Assembly: GCA_016873275.1 (NCBI GenBank)
Contig: VGXO01000022.1
Coordinates: 1-42,290, forward strand
Source: Phycisphaerae bacterium
GTDB taxonomy: Bacteria > Planctomycetota > Phycisphaerae > Phycisphaerales > SM1A02
Length of the DNA: 42,290 bases
Direction: 5' to 3'
A program made the position numbers and the translations under genes. A model generated the notes under the pieces. It ran no database searches, was not told where the DNA came from, and worked only from the letters and a program-made list of their open reading frames with translations. How positions within the stretch are numbered: the stretch's first letter is position 1; every line of letters begins with the position of its first letter. This document shows, piece after piece, positions 15,914-23,909 of the stretch.

Positions 15914-17542
15914 ATGGCGGCGGAACACCGTCGGCTCCTCATCTTTCCTGACCTCGCCTCGATCGAGTCGCTCGATCCCTCGGTCCGCTCGTCCCTCGAG
16001 TCGCGCTTCCGGCTCGCGGTCTCGGACGAGCCGCCGGGGCGGCGCGGTCTCGACGAGGGCGCCGCGATCGAGGTGGTGGGTCGCCTCGCCGAAGCCGTGG
16101 GGCTCGTCGACGCCCGCGGCGAGGTGCTCTGGATGAACCAGCGGCTCGCGGCGTCCTCGCCGCCGCTCCTCCGCGCGTTCGCCGACGCCTGCGTGCTCGG
16201 GCTGCGGGAGCTCCGCGCGACCGAGGGCGAGCCCGACGCGCCCGGCTCCATCCGCCATCCGGTCTCGGAGGACGGCTCGCAGTACGAGGTCATCGTCGCG
16301 GCGCTCCCGCACGACGGCGGTCGCGACCGCGCGATCGGGCTGATGCTCGACGTGACCGCCTCGCACCGCCTGCAGCAGCGGGTGGAGGTCGCCGATGCGG
16401 CGGGCGGCGAGCTGCTCGAGGTCGACGCGGGTCTGATCTCGCAGGCGGTGACCGCCCGGCTCGGTCGCCTCGAGGAGCGGATCGCCCGCGGGATCCGCGC
16501 GATCCTCGGCGAGGACTCGTTCGAGGTGCGTCTGCTCGATCCGAAGAGCAACCAGCTCGAGCTGGTGATGACCCGCGGCATCGATCCCCTGCCGATCGGT
16601 CAGCGCCTGCACGCCCGCGCCGAGGGACAGGGGATCTCGGGGCTCGTCGCCGCGACCGGGCAGGGCTACGTCTGCCGCGACGCATCAAGCGATCCGCACT
16701 ACCTCGCGGGGCTCTCCGGCGCCCGCAGCAGCGTCACCGTCCCGATCCGCCGCGGCGAGTCGGTGATCGGCACCCTCAACGTCGAGTCGACCGCGCCGCA
16801 GCGGTTCGACGAGGAGGATCGGCTCTGCCTCGAGCTCTACGCCCGCTACGTCGGGCTCGCGATGACGATCCTCGACATGCTCGTCGTCGAGCGGTGGACC
16901 ACCAACCGCGAGGTCTCGGGGCACGTCCTCTCGGAGCTGCGTCATCCGCTCGAGGCGCTGCGGGCGCTGCAGCTGCGGGTCGATGGCGCGACGGCGCCGC
17001 TCCCGCCCGCGGAGCTCGCGGCGGCGCTGCGGGAGGCGCTCGCCTCGATGGAGGCGAGCCTGCAGGCGTCGACCTCCGGACCACGATCGATCCTCGGCGC
17101 GGAGGAGTTCCTCCGCGAGTCGGTGCTCGACCGCAGCCTCGCCGGTCGCCGGGTCCTCGTCGCCGACGACGAGCCGCAGATCCGCCAGACCGTGCGGGCG
17201 GTGCTCGAGCGCCGCGGCTGCGAGGTCACGGTGTGCACCGACGGCGCCTCCGCCATCGCCGCGATCGAGGCGAGCGCCGCGCCGGGCGGGTCTTCCTTCG
17301 CGCTCGTGATCAGCGACGTGCGGATGCCTGACCGCAACGGCTACGAGGTCTTCCGCGCCGCGAAGAAGGCATCGAGCGATCTTCCGGTGATCCTGATGAC
17401 CGGCTTCGGCTACGACCCGCACCACTCGATCGTGCGCTCGAGCCAGGAGGGGCTCCACTGCTTCCTCTTCAAGCCCTTTCAGGTGGGGCAGCTCCTCGAC
17501 GAGGTCCACAAGGCGCTGGTCGGTCAGGTCCGTCCCGCCTGA
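15914..17542 (+). CDS. PAS-GAF-receiver protein with a kinase-like dimerisation helix but no kinase domain
   Basis: A 542-residue cytoplasmic signalling protein. About 45-155 resembles a PAS fold (VGLVDARGEVLWMN). About 175-330 is a GAF domain (ISGLVAATGQGYVCRDASSD split by family loops, then TVPIRRGESVIGTLNVES). About 335-400 resembles a HisKA dimerisation helix pair: in SELRHPLEALRAL the position of the usual phospho-accepting His is Ser. No HATPase_c N, G1 or G2 box follows. The C-terminus is a complete receiver domain with VADDEP, ISDVRMPD, MTGFG and FKPF, retaining the acidic pocket, phospho-acceptor Asp and Lys. It probably receives phosphate from another kinase; no effector domain is present. 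The ATG at 15914 is preferred because upstream translation is Arg-rich. Confidence 0.82.
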   Translation: MAAEHRRLLIFPDLASIESLDPSVRSSLESRFRLAVSDEPPGRRGLDEGAAIEVVGRLAEAVGLVDARGEVLWMNQRLAASSPPLLRAFADACVLGLRELRATEGEPDAPGSIRHPVSEDGSQYEVIVAALPHDGGRDRAIGLMLDVTASHRLQQRVEVADAAGGELLEVDAGLISQAVTARLGRLEERIARGIRAILGEDSFEVRLLDPKSNQLELVMTRGIDPLPIGQRLHARAEGQGISGLVAATGQGYVCRDASSDPHYLAGLSGARSSVTVPIRRGESVIGTLNVESTAPQRFDEEDRLCLELYARYVGLAMTILDMLVVERWTTNREVSGHVLSELRHPLEALRALQLRVDGATAPLPPAELAAALREALASMEASLQASTSGPRSILGAEEFLRESVLDRSLAGRRVLVADDEPQIRQTVRAVLERRGCEVTVCTDGASAIAAIEASAAPGGSSFALVISDVRMPDRNGYEVFRAAKKASSDLPVILMTGFGYDPHHSIVRSSQEGLHCFLFKPFQVGQLLDEVHKALVGQVRPA

Positions 17543-17560
17543 GAGGACGGCGCTGCCGCG

Positions 17561-18607
17561 TCACGCCCGCGTCGCGACCGCGAGGCGGTCATGACCCTCG
17601 TGATCGCGGGCGATCCGCACGTCGCGCCAAGGACCCGCCGCGAGCATCTCGCGCAGGGCGGGTCCTTGGTCGCATTGGACCTCGAGGAGGAGGAGCCCCC
17701 CGCCGACGAGACTCGCCGGCGCGTCCTTCACGAGCCGCCGGATCAGGTCGAGACCATCGCGACCGCCGCGGAGCGCGACCGTCGGCTCGTGGTCCCGCAC
17801 GTTGGGAGCGACCTTCGCCCACTCCGCGTCGCTGATGTAGGGAAGGTTCGACGCGAGGAGATCGAAGGGCTCCTCGCCCGCGACCGGCGCGAGGAGATCG
17901 CCACGCCGCAGCTCGACCGAGTCCGCGACGCCATGACGGGCGACGTTCCTCGCCGCGACCGCGAGCGCCTTCTCGCAGAGGTCGACCGCGGTGACGCGGA
18001 CAGGCGGAGGCGGGCTCGGCGCCTCGACGGCGGGCGGCATCGGCTCGGTGCCCTCGACCACGGCGCTCCGCCGCCTCTCGAATCGCTCGCTCACCCGCGT
18101 CCGCGGACGGGTCTCGGCGGCGAGCGACACCGCGATGCATCCGCTGCCGGTCCCGACGTCGAGCGCCCGCATCGCCCGGGAGAACGCCTGCGCCCGCCAC
18201 CAGCGGATCGCCTCCTCCACCAGCACCTCGGTCGAGGGACGCGGGATGAGCACCGCCGGTCCGACCTCGTAGGGTCGCGCGAGGAACCACGCCTTGCCGA
18301 GCAGGTACTGCACCGGTTCATGCCGCGCCGCGCGGGCGACGAGATCGCGGAGCCGCCCCCGCTCCTCGGGACTCGCCGGGCGCTCAGGTTCCATGTAGAG
18401 CCGCATCCGCTCGCAGCCGAGGACCGAGGCGAGGAGCAGCTCCGCCGCGACCCGCGGCGAGTCGATCCCCCGCTCGGCGAGATGCCGCTGGATCCACGAC
18501 AAGAGCGCCCGCGAGGTCCAGGTCGGTGGCGACGGCTCGCCCGCCGCGGACGGCGAGACCCCTGCATCGGATGGGCTCGCGGGGCTGTTGCTGCGGGAAG
18601 TCGCCAT
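17561..18607 (-). CDS. prmC: Peptide chain release factor N5-glutamine methyltransferase
   Basis: Methylates the Gln of the GGQ motif in release factors 1 and 2 using S-adenosylmethionine. The N-terminal helical domain (about 25-105) includes EPVQYLLGKAWF, the family's release-factor-binding stretch. The Rossmann domain begins at ALDVGTGSGCIAVSLA. The active-site motif is NLPY (SNLPYIS) instead of the common NPPY. Between motif I and the acidic VTAVDL strand there is an ~40-residue Pro/Arg/Glu-rich insertion, making the protein 348 rather than ~280 residues. The first ~25 residues are a Ser/Pro-rich tail. The ATG at 18607 is used because it follows a TACCCT box by 58 nt. No prfA is adjacent. 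Confidence 0.9.
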   Translation of the reverse strand: MATSRSNSPASPSDAGVSPSAAGEPSPPTWTSRALLSWIQRHLAERGIDSPRVAAELLLASVLGCERMRLYMEPERPASPEERGRLRDLVARAARHEPVQYLLGKAWFLARPYEVGPAVLIPRPSTEVLVEEAIRWWRAQAFSRAMRALDVGTGSGCIAVSLAAETRPRTRVSERFERRRSAVVEGTEPMPPAVEAPSPPPPVRVTAVDLCEKALAVAARNVARHGVADSVELRRGDLLAPVAGEEPFDLLASNLPYISDAEWAKVAPNVRDHEPTVALRGGRDGLDLIRRLVKDAPASLVGGGLLLLEVQCDQGPALREMLAAGPWRDVRIARDHEGHDRLAVATRA

Positions 18608-18665
18608 GGTCGGAGGGTCGGCTCGGCAGGACGAGGGACGCGGTCGACGCGCCGACCGGTGACGG

Positions 18666-18671
18666 AGGGTA
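18666..18671 (-). promoter_or_regulatory. Putative -10 box TACCCT for prmC
   Basis: TACCCT followed by CCGTC on the minus strand, 58 nt before the prmC ATG. Confidence 0.35.
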
Positions 18672-18725
18672 GCCGCCGGTCGCGGGCAGGGTCGCCAACG
18701 TGCCAAGTCGCCGACCGCCTGCCGT

Positions 18726-18731
18726 TATCAT
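18726..18731 (+). promoter_or_regulatory. Putative -10 box TATCAT for the 18856-20808 gene pair
   Basis: TATCAT followed by CCGCCGCC. The first clear start codon is 124 nt downstream, so the leader would be long unless an earlier start is used. Confidence 0.4.
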
Positions 18732-18855
18732 CCGCCGCCTTCGAACGATCGCCGCTCGCGAGGAGAGGCGAGGCGCCCTTCGTCGGTCCCTGTCCCGCGA
18801 CCGGCGGTCGCGCCGCCGAGACGCTCTTCACGCCGGATCCCGCGCGTTCACGTCC

Positions 18856-19314
18856 ATGACCCGCACCACCCCGCATCCCCTGCTCAACGAATCGCTCGCC
18901 GACGCGGCGCGCCGTCGCGGCGTCTTCGGCGAGGTCCAGCTCGAGGGATCGCGCCTCCGCTGCGCCGCCCGAGACTCCGCCGCCGAGGCGTTCTACGCCC
19001 TCGAGGTCGTCGAGGGCGGTCTCGCGGTGAGCCTCGCGACCGCGGACCGCTGGCTGAGCGAGTCGATCGAGTCCGACCTCATGCACCATGGAGATCCGCT
19101 GGAGGAACTCGTCTCCGAGGAGCTCGCGGAGCTCGGCGTCGAGGTCGATCCAGATTCGCTCGTGGTGCGCCACTACCGAAGCGACGACCGCCTCTACACC
19201 TTCCTGACGCCGCTTCCCGCAGGCGTCTCGGCGGACCTCGCCCTCACCTACCTCCTCGCCTACGAAGCCGCCTTCCGCGGACTCGGCGACATGACCGACG
19301 ACGGAGAGGAATAG
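18856..19314 (+). CDS. Hypothetical protein, possibly YbjN-like
   Basis: A 152-residue soluble, acidic protein with no signal peptide. The sequence is alpha/beta in character: LRCAARDSAAEAFYALEVVEGG, then a helix-rich DPLEELVSEELAELG, then RLYTFLTPLP, ending in LALTYLLAYEAAFRGLGDM. This pattern of strands followed by C-terminal helices resembles the YbjN/type III-chaperone-like fold, but I recognise no signature and the family call is weak. The ATG at 18856 is preferred over upstream in-frame starts because the upstream part is Arg-rich. The gene ends 9 bp before the glycosyltransferase, so the two are probably co-transcribed. Confidence 0.7.
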   Translation: MTRTTPHPLLNESLADAARRRGVFGEVQLEGSRLRCAARDSAAEAFYALEVVEGGLAVSLATADRWLSESIESDLMHHGDPLEELVSEELAELGVEVDPDSLVVRHYRSDDRLYTFLTPLPAGVSADLALTYLLAYEAAFRGLGDMTDDGEE

Positions 19315-19323
19315 CCACCCCCC

Positions 19324-20808
19324 ATGCCGGTCCGCGTGCTCATGCTCGGCTGGGAGTTCCCGCCCTTCATCACCGGAGGACTTGGGACGGCGTGCCACGG
19401 CCTGACCAAGGCGCTCGATCGCGCGGGGGTCCCGGTGACCTTCGTGCTGCCGCGACCGATCCCCCCGGAGAGTTCCTCGCACGTCTCGCTGGTGACGCCG
19501 GGACGCCTGCCGCTCCGCCAAGGGGGTCCCCCGAAGGCGCAGGAGCGCCGCGCCGCGTCGGCGCCATCGCCCGCCTCGAGCGCCGGCGAGTGGTGGCAGG
19601 AGCTCCAGTCGGCGTGGCTTGGTCCTCTCCTCGCGTGGTTCAAGCAGACGCGGTTCCTCGAGCTCCCCGCCTCGTTCGTCCCCGCCTACGCCTCCACGCC
19701 GGATCCGGTCTGGGAGCGGATCATCACCGAGGGCGGACTCTCCGCGACGAGGCTCGAGGCGCTTGCCCGCAGCGGCGCCTTCGGCGGTCAAGCGGTCGAT
19801 CAGGTCGACCTGACCATGATGCAGGTGCTGCCCGAGGCGGGACCGCCGGAGCGGCGCCGCAGCGCCTATGGACCGATCTCGGCGGACTACAGCGGCGACC
19901 TCGTCGCCGAGGCCGACCGCTACGCCCGCTTCTGCGTCGAGGCGACCCATGGCGTCGAGTTCGACGTGATCCACGCCCACGACTGGCTGACCTACCCGGC
20001 GGGACTCGCCCTCGCGAAGCTCTCGGGCAAGCCGCTCGTCGTGCACGTGCACGCGACCGAGTTCGACCGCTCCGGCGAGCACGTGAACCAGGCGATCTAC
20101 AACATCGAGCGCCGCGGCATGCACGGCGCCGCGCGGGTGATCACCGTCAGCATGCTCACCCGAAACATCGCGGTGAACCGCTACGCGGTCCGGCCCGACA
20201 AGGTCGACGTGGTCTACAACGGCGTGGACCTCGAGCCGTCCGCGGCGGGACTGCAGCCGATCGGCTCGACCGACAAGATCGTCCTCTACTTCGGCCGCAT
20301 CACGATGCAGAAGGGACCCGAGTACTTCATCGCCGCCGCGAAGCGGGTGCTCGAGGTGATGCCGGACGTCAAGTTCGTGGTCGCGGGCTCCGGCGACCTC
20401 GCCCAGCGGATGATCCAGATGGCCGCCGACCTCGGGATCGGCCACAAGGTGCTCTTCACCGGCTTCCTCCGCGGCAAGGACATCGCCCGCGTCTTCGCGA
20501 TCGCCGACCTCTACGTCATGCCGAGCGTCTCCGAGCCCTTCGGCATCGCCCCGCTCGAGGCGCTGAGCCACAACGTGCCGGTCCTGATCAGCAAGAGCTC
20601 CGGCGTGAGCGAGGTGCTCGTCAACGCCTTGAAGGTCGACTTCTGGGACGTCGACGACATGGCGAACAAGATCGTCGCGGTCCTGCGGCATCCGCCGCTC
20701 AGCCGCACGCTCATCGAGCACGGGCAGTTCGAGATCCGCGGGATCAACTGGGATGGCGCGGCGCTGAAGTGCGTGCGGACCTACGAGCGGGCGATCGCCG
20801 GACGGTAG
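19324..20808 (+). CDS. Glycosyltransferase of the glycogen synthase-like GT4/GT5 type
   Basis: A 494-residue GT-B enzyme, probably transferring a sugar from a nucleotide-sugar donor in the cytoplasm. The N-terminal half starts like glycogen synthase: MLGWEFPPFITGGLGTACHGLTKAL (split by GGLG, about 6-30), then HAHDWLTYPAG (about 218-228). The C-terminal half has VLYFGRITMQKGPEYF (about 320-335), GSGDL, and the nucleotide-binding EPFGIAPLEAL (about 402-412) with the E-x7-E pair. The central ~60-170 region is a long insertion compared with simple GT4 enzymes. Glycogen or another alpha-glucan is a plausible product, but the acceptor cannot be read from sequence. It sits 9 bp after the small hypothetical gene and 71 bp before the tRNA. 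Confidence 0.87.
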   Translation: MPVRVLMLGWEFPPFITGGLGTACHGLTKALDRAGVPVTFVLPRPIPPESSSHVSLVTPGRLPLRQGGPPKAQERRAASAPSPASSAGEWWQELQSAWLGPLLAWFKQTRFLELPASFVPAYASTPDPVWERIITEGGLSATRLEALARSGAFGGQAVDQVDLTMMQVLPEAGPPERRRSAYGPISADYSGDLVAEADRYARFCVEATHGVEFDVIHAHDWLTYPAGLALAKLSGKPLVVHVHATEFDRSGEHVNQAIYNIERRGMHGAARVITVSMLTRNIAVNRYAVRPDKVDVVYNGVDLEPSAAGLQPIGSTDKIVLYFGRITMQKGPEYFIAAAKRVLEVMPDVKFVVAGSGDLAQRMIQMAADLGIGHKVLFTGFLRGKDIARVFAIADLYVMPSVSEPFGIAPLEALSHNVPVLISKSSGVSEVLVNALKVDFWDVDDMANKIVAVLRHPPLSRTLIEHGQFEIRGINWDGAALKCVRTYERAIAGR

Positions 20809-20862
20809 CCAAGGCGCGAGGGCGCGTCGCCGGCGGGACGCCTCGCCGCTCCTGCCCGACGC

Positions 20863-20868
20863 TACACT
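20863..20868 (+). promoter_or_regulatory. -10 box TACACT of tRNA-Arg
   Basis: TACACT followed by CCGCC, with 11 nt between the box and the mature tRNA 5' end. This is the position expected for a promoter of a short tRNA precursor and supports reading the similar boxes in front of protein genes as promoters. Confidence 0.6.
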
Positions 20869-20879
20869 CCGCCTCCCCA

Positions 20880-20953
20880 GCGCGCGTAGCTCAATCGGAT
20901 AGAGCATCGGTCTTCGAAGCCGAGGGTTGGGGGTTCAAGTCCCTCCGCGCGCG
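20880..20953 (+). tRNA. tRNA-Arg (anticodon TCG)
   Basis: A complete cloverleaf. The acceptor stem pairs GCGCGCG (20880-20886) with CGCGCGC (20946-20952), with discriminator G at 20953. The D arm is GCTC/GAGC. The anticodon stem TCGGT/GCCGA holds loop CTTCGAA with anticodon TCG at 20914-20916, which reads CGA. The T arm is GGGGG/CCCTC with loop TTCAAGT. CCA is not encoded. It converges with the peroxidase-like gene. Confidence 0.97.
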
Positions 20954-21012
20954 TGTCCCCGATCTCCCCTCGACGCCGCCCGTCGGCGCCGCGGCGATCT
21001 TTCCGGCGATCC

Positions 21013-23577
21013 TCAGGGCGTCCACGCACCGAGCAGTATCGAGAGATCGGTTCCGTCGACGAACCCGCTCTCGTCGAGGTCGGCCGGCGATGGTCCCTTG
21101 CCCCAGGCTCCGAGGAGGACCGAAAGGTCGGCGCCGTCCACGCGGCGGTCCCCGGTGAGGTCCGCGACGACGCCTCGATCCTCGCACGCGTCGAGCACCC
21201 CATTGCCGTCGGCGTCGAGCGTGGGATCGCGGGCGATCATGCAGGGGTCGAGGCGACCATCGCGGTCGCAGTCGCCCTCGATCTCGGGCGACGCGAGGCG
21301 CTCCTCGAAGGACCGCAGCGGCGGCAGGCACTCGGCGTCGCGTCCACCCGCACCGACCGCCGGCAGCGTCTCGCCGTTCGGCAGCGGCAGTTCCGGATGA
21401 TCGAAGGGCGGCCGCTCGAGGCGGACCCGCTCGTCGGTCAGCGACTCCATGAACGCCACGATCGCGTCGACCTCGTGGTCGCGGAGCCCGAGCGTCACCA
21501 TCTCCGGCGCGAGGTCCGCGAGGTTCGCCTCGTGGAAGTCGCCCCCGCGGTCATAGAACTGCACCACGTCGCGAAGCGAGGCGTAGCCGCCGTGGTGGAA
21601 GAAGGGACCGGTCAGGGCGACGTTTCGGAGGGTCGGCGTCTTGAAGGCGCCCTCGACCGCGGCGTGGACCCCCGGCGGCACCGCCACCGACGAATCGAAC
21701 TCCGGCGTGGGCAATCCCGCCTGCACCCGCCGGGTCCAGGAGAGCGGCGTGCCGTTCGGCGCGAAGCCTCCCACGCCCGCGTCCTCGATCGTCGGTCGGA
21801 CGCCGAGGTTGTAGAAGCCCATGTCGTAGGCGCCGTCCGCGAGCACCTCGAGCGTCGCCCGATGCTCGTCGTCGATCATGAGCGCGTAGCGACCGACCGG
21901 AAGGAGATCGAGCGTGAAGCGAATCCAGGTGCCGCATCCTCCGCCCGCGAGCGGCGTGCGGCGCACCTCGATCACCAGCGTCCCGGTTCCCTCGTCCGCC
22001 TCGATGATCTCGTTCGCCACGAGGTCGCAGGCGCCGGTCGGAAGGTCGGGGAGGTCGCCGTCGAGGACCTCCTCCCCATCGTCCGGATCGTTCGATCCCG
22101 GCGCGAGGCGGATGAGCTCCACGTGCCGGTCGTCGATCGGGAAGGAGAGCCCGCGGATCGAGGGATCCCCGTCGGCGGGATGATTCGCGAAGACCACCGT
22201 CGCGAGGCGCGTGCCCGCCATCGCGAGCATCCGCTCGACGCCGCCGAGGGCGACGTAGGGCTGCGGACCCGGCGGCGGCGGCGTGACCACGCCGAGACCG
22301 GACCAGGTCGCGGAGGTGAAGAGCGGCGTCGAGTGGCAGTCGATGCAGCGGGCGATCGGAAGGTCCTCGAACTGCCCGACGTTCATGAAGAGGTCGAGTC
22401 CGAGCAGCGCCTGCTCGTCGAGGTGACCGCCGCCATCCTCAGGGAAGCCCGCCTCGGCGAAGCGGTCGTAGGGCGAGTCGTCGGAGACGAGCGTGCCCTC
22501 GTAGAGCTGGACCGCAAGCCCGAAGAAGAGCGAGAAGTTCGACTCGATCTGCGGCGTCCCCTCCGGGGTCGGATCGCTGCGTCGCCACTCCGGTCGGAAC
22601 GCCTGCTCGACGAGCTGCCGATAGGTCCGCGCGAGCCCGATGCCGCCCTCGGCGACGATCGGTCCGAGCACCGAGTCATCCGCGAGGACCCGCTGGGTGG
22701 CAAGCGCCCGCTCGTCGAGGATCCGCCGGGCGAGGCTCGACCAGTCGCGACCCTCGCACGCCATCTCCACCTGGTTGTTGACCGGACCCACCGCCTGCGA
22801 GGCGAGCCCCGCGAAGTCGAGCTGGAGCGCCACCTGCTCGAAGGACCCGGTCGCCGCATTCCATCGCCAGTTGCGGGCGAGGGGGTTCGTGGGTCCGAAG
22901 GGATCGACGCCGTTGAACCAGGGATTCGCGCGACCATCCCAGAACTGCCGCACGTTGAAGACGGCGTTGACCACCGTCGGCGGGTTCCGCCCGGTCACCT
23001 GCCGCACGTTGCCGTCGTCATCCTGGAAGACCGGATCGGGAACATCGACGCACAGCTCGTCGAGCGGGCGACCGGTGAGCTCGAGGAACACCCGCCGCAG
23101 CACGCCCTGGCTTCCGACCACGTCGTCCACGTTGCGGAGAAGCGGACTGAACCGCGAGTCGGGATCCGCGAACAGCACGGTCGGGAAGAACTCCTCGGAC
23201 TTCCACCCGCCCGGTCCGACGCCCGCGTCGAAGGTGCCGTTGAAGCCCGGATGCACCGTGTTCAGCGTGCGCGGATCGACGCCCGCCTGACCATGGCAGG
23301 TCGCGCAGGCGGTCGCGCGGTCGCTGCCGATCGCGACATCCCAGAAGAGCGCCTTCCCGAGCGCGACCGCGGCGTCGCGATCCTGCACGAACTCGTCGAG
23401 GCGAGTCGGCTCCGGAACCCAGATCGATCCGAGCGACGGAGGTGGCTCCAGAACCTCGCCCTTCCCTTGCGCATGGGACGCGTTCGCGAGCCAGAGCGCC
23501 ACGAGGATCGCGATCGGCTCAGGTCGAGGGATGCCTCGGCGGTCGTTGGAGTTTCGTGTCGTGGTCCGGTCTGTCAT
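21013..23577 (-). CDS. Secreted di-haem cytochrome c peroxidase-like protein with a C-terminal dockerin-like module
   Basis: An exported 854-residue protein of the MauG/cytochrome c peroxidase superfamily. A signal peptide (IAILVALWLANASHA, cleavage near residue 36) precedes the mature chain. The first haem site is CATCH (about 91-95) after ALGKALFWD, typical of the family; the second is CIDCH (about 410). The conserved tail of the family, TPTLRNVALTGPFFHHGGYASLRDVVQFY split over about 700-730, and VDAIVAFMESL follow. The last ~90 residues are Asp-rich Ca-binding repeats (DRDGRLDPC, DADGNGVLDAC) and two DLSxLLGAW modules. Substrate is unknown. The start is uncertain: ATG at 23577 is preferred, but the frame stays open to 23820 through a 15-bp repeat. 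Confidence 0.85.
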   Translation of the reverse strand: MTDRTTTRNSNDRRGIPRPEPIAILVALWLANASHAQGKGEVLEPPPSLGSIWVPEPTRLDEFVQDRDAAVALGKALFWDVAIGSDRATACATCHGQAGVDPRTLNTVHPGFNGTFDAGVGPGGWKSEEFFPTVLFADPDSRFSPLLRNVDDVVGSQGVLRRVFLELTGRPLDELCVDVPDPVFQDDDGNVRQVTGRNPPTVVNAVFNVRQFWDGRANPWFNGVDPFGPTNPLARNWRWNAATGSFEQVALQLDFAGLASQAVGPVNNQVEMACEGRDWSSLARRILDERALATQRVLADDSVLGPIVAEGGIGLARTYRQLVEQAFRPEWRRSDPTPEGTPQIESNFSLFFGLAVQLYEGTLVSDDSPYDRFAEAGFPEDGGGHLDEQALLGLDLFMNVGQFEDLPIARCIDCHSTPLFTSATWSGLGVVTPPPPGPQPYVALGGVERMLAMAGTRLATVVFANHPADGDPSIRGLSFPIDDRHVELIRLAPGSNDPDDGEEVLDGDLPDLPTGACDLVANEIIEADEGTGTLVIEVRRTPLAGGGCGTWIRFTLDLLPVGRYALMIDDEHRATLEVLADGAYDMGFYNLGVRPTIEDAGVGGFAPNGTPLSWTRRVQAGLPTPEFDSSVAVPPGVHAAVEGAFKTPTLRNVALTGPFFHHGGYASLRDVVQFYDRGGDFHEANLADLAPEMVTLGLRDHEVDAIVAFMESLTDERVRLERPPFDHPELPLPNGETLPAVGAGGRDAECLPPLRSFEERLASPEIEGDCDRDGRLDPCMIARDPTLDADGNGVLDACEDRGVVADLTGDRRVDGADLSVLLGAWGKGPSPADLDESGFVDGTDLSILLGAWTP

Positions 23578-23664
23578 GGTCCCGTCTCTGATGGTCCCGT
23601 CTGTGATGGGCCCGTCTGTGATGGGCCCGTCTGTGATGGGCCCGTCTGTGATGGATCCGTCGTC
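23576..23664. repeat. 15-bp tandem repeat at the start of the peroxidase-like gene
   Basis: Units begin at 23576, 23591, 23606, 23621 and 23636 with consensus ATGGGCCCGTCTGTG; the first two have ATGGTCCCG and the first also CTCTG. A sixth unit at 23651 is degenerate (ATGGATCCGTCGTC). The unit length is a multiple of three, so both strands stay open; read on the minus strand it would encode repeats of ITDGP. The 3' end of the array is the preferred ATG of the gene. Confidence 0.95.
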
Positions 23665-23904
23665 ATGGACGGTCTTGGGGAAGTCCGTCTTCGCACTGCG
23701 CTGTCGATCGAGGAGGGGGAGGAGGGGAAGACGGAAGAAGGGAATGAGCAGAAGGAAGAGGACGAAGATGGGATAGACCAACGCCGGGGCGGGAGCCGAC
23801 CACGGCACAACATGCCTCACGCCCTCGCCGGCACAAGGGACAGACGAAGAAAGGCGGGCATCGTTCGCCGATTCCTGACAATTTGGGTAGCGGCGCCGGA
23901 TTGT
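23578..23904 (-). other. Gap between ureohydrolase and peroxidase-like genes
   Basis: The 327 bp hold the 15-bp repeat, then a purine-rich stretch on the plus strand (23713-23770, pyrimidine-rich on the minus strand), then an inverted repeat at 23874-23909. The minus frame is open from 23820 and would add a hydrophobic leader, but base composition differs from the genes around it. I find no convincing promoter for the peroxidase-like gene. Confidence 0.5.
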
Positions 23905-23909
23905 TCAGG
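23874..23909 (-). terminator. Inverted repeat at the ureohydrolase stop codon
   Basis: CCTGACAAT (23874-23882) and ATTGTTCAGG (23900-23909) are inverted repeats with one bulged base, enclosing a GC-rich loop. The stop codon of the ureohydrolase gene (23905-23907) is in the outer arm. Terminator or mRNA end-protecting role is inferred. Confidence 0.4.

Noticed and set aside
20954-21012. Terminator after tRNA-Arg
   Set aside because: A weak GCCG/CGGC stem is present but it is short and lacks a clear T-run, so it was not listed.
23576-23664. Possible short CRISPR-like or iteron array
   Set aside because: The 15-bp units abut directly without spacers, and no replication or Cas gene is nearby.
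23578-23820. N-terminal extension of the peroxidase-like protein from an ATG at 23820
   Set aside because: It would place the repeat-coded ITDGP stretch and a second hydrophobic leader before a normal signal peptide. Start at 23577 is simpler, though not proven.
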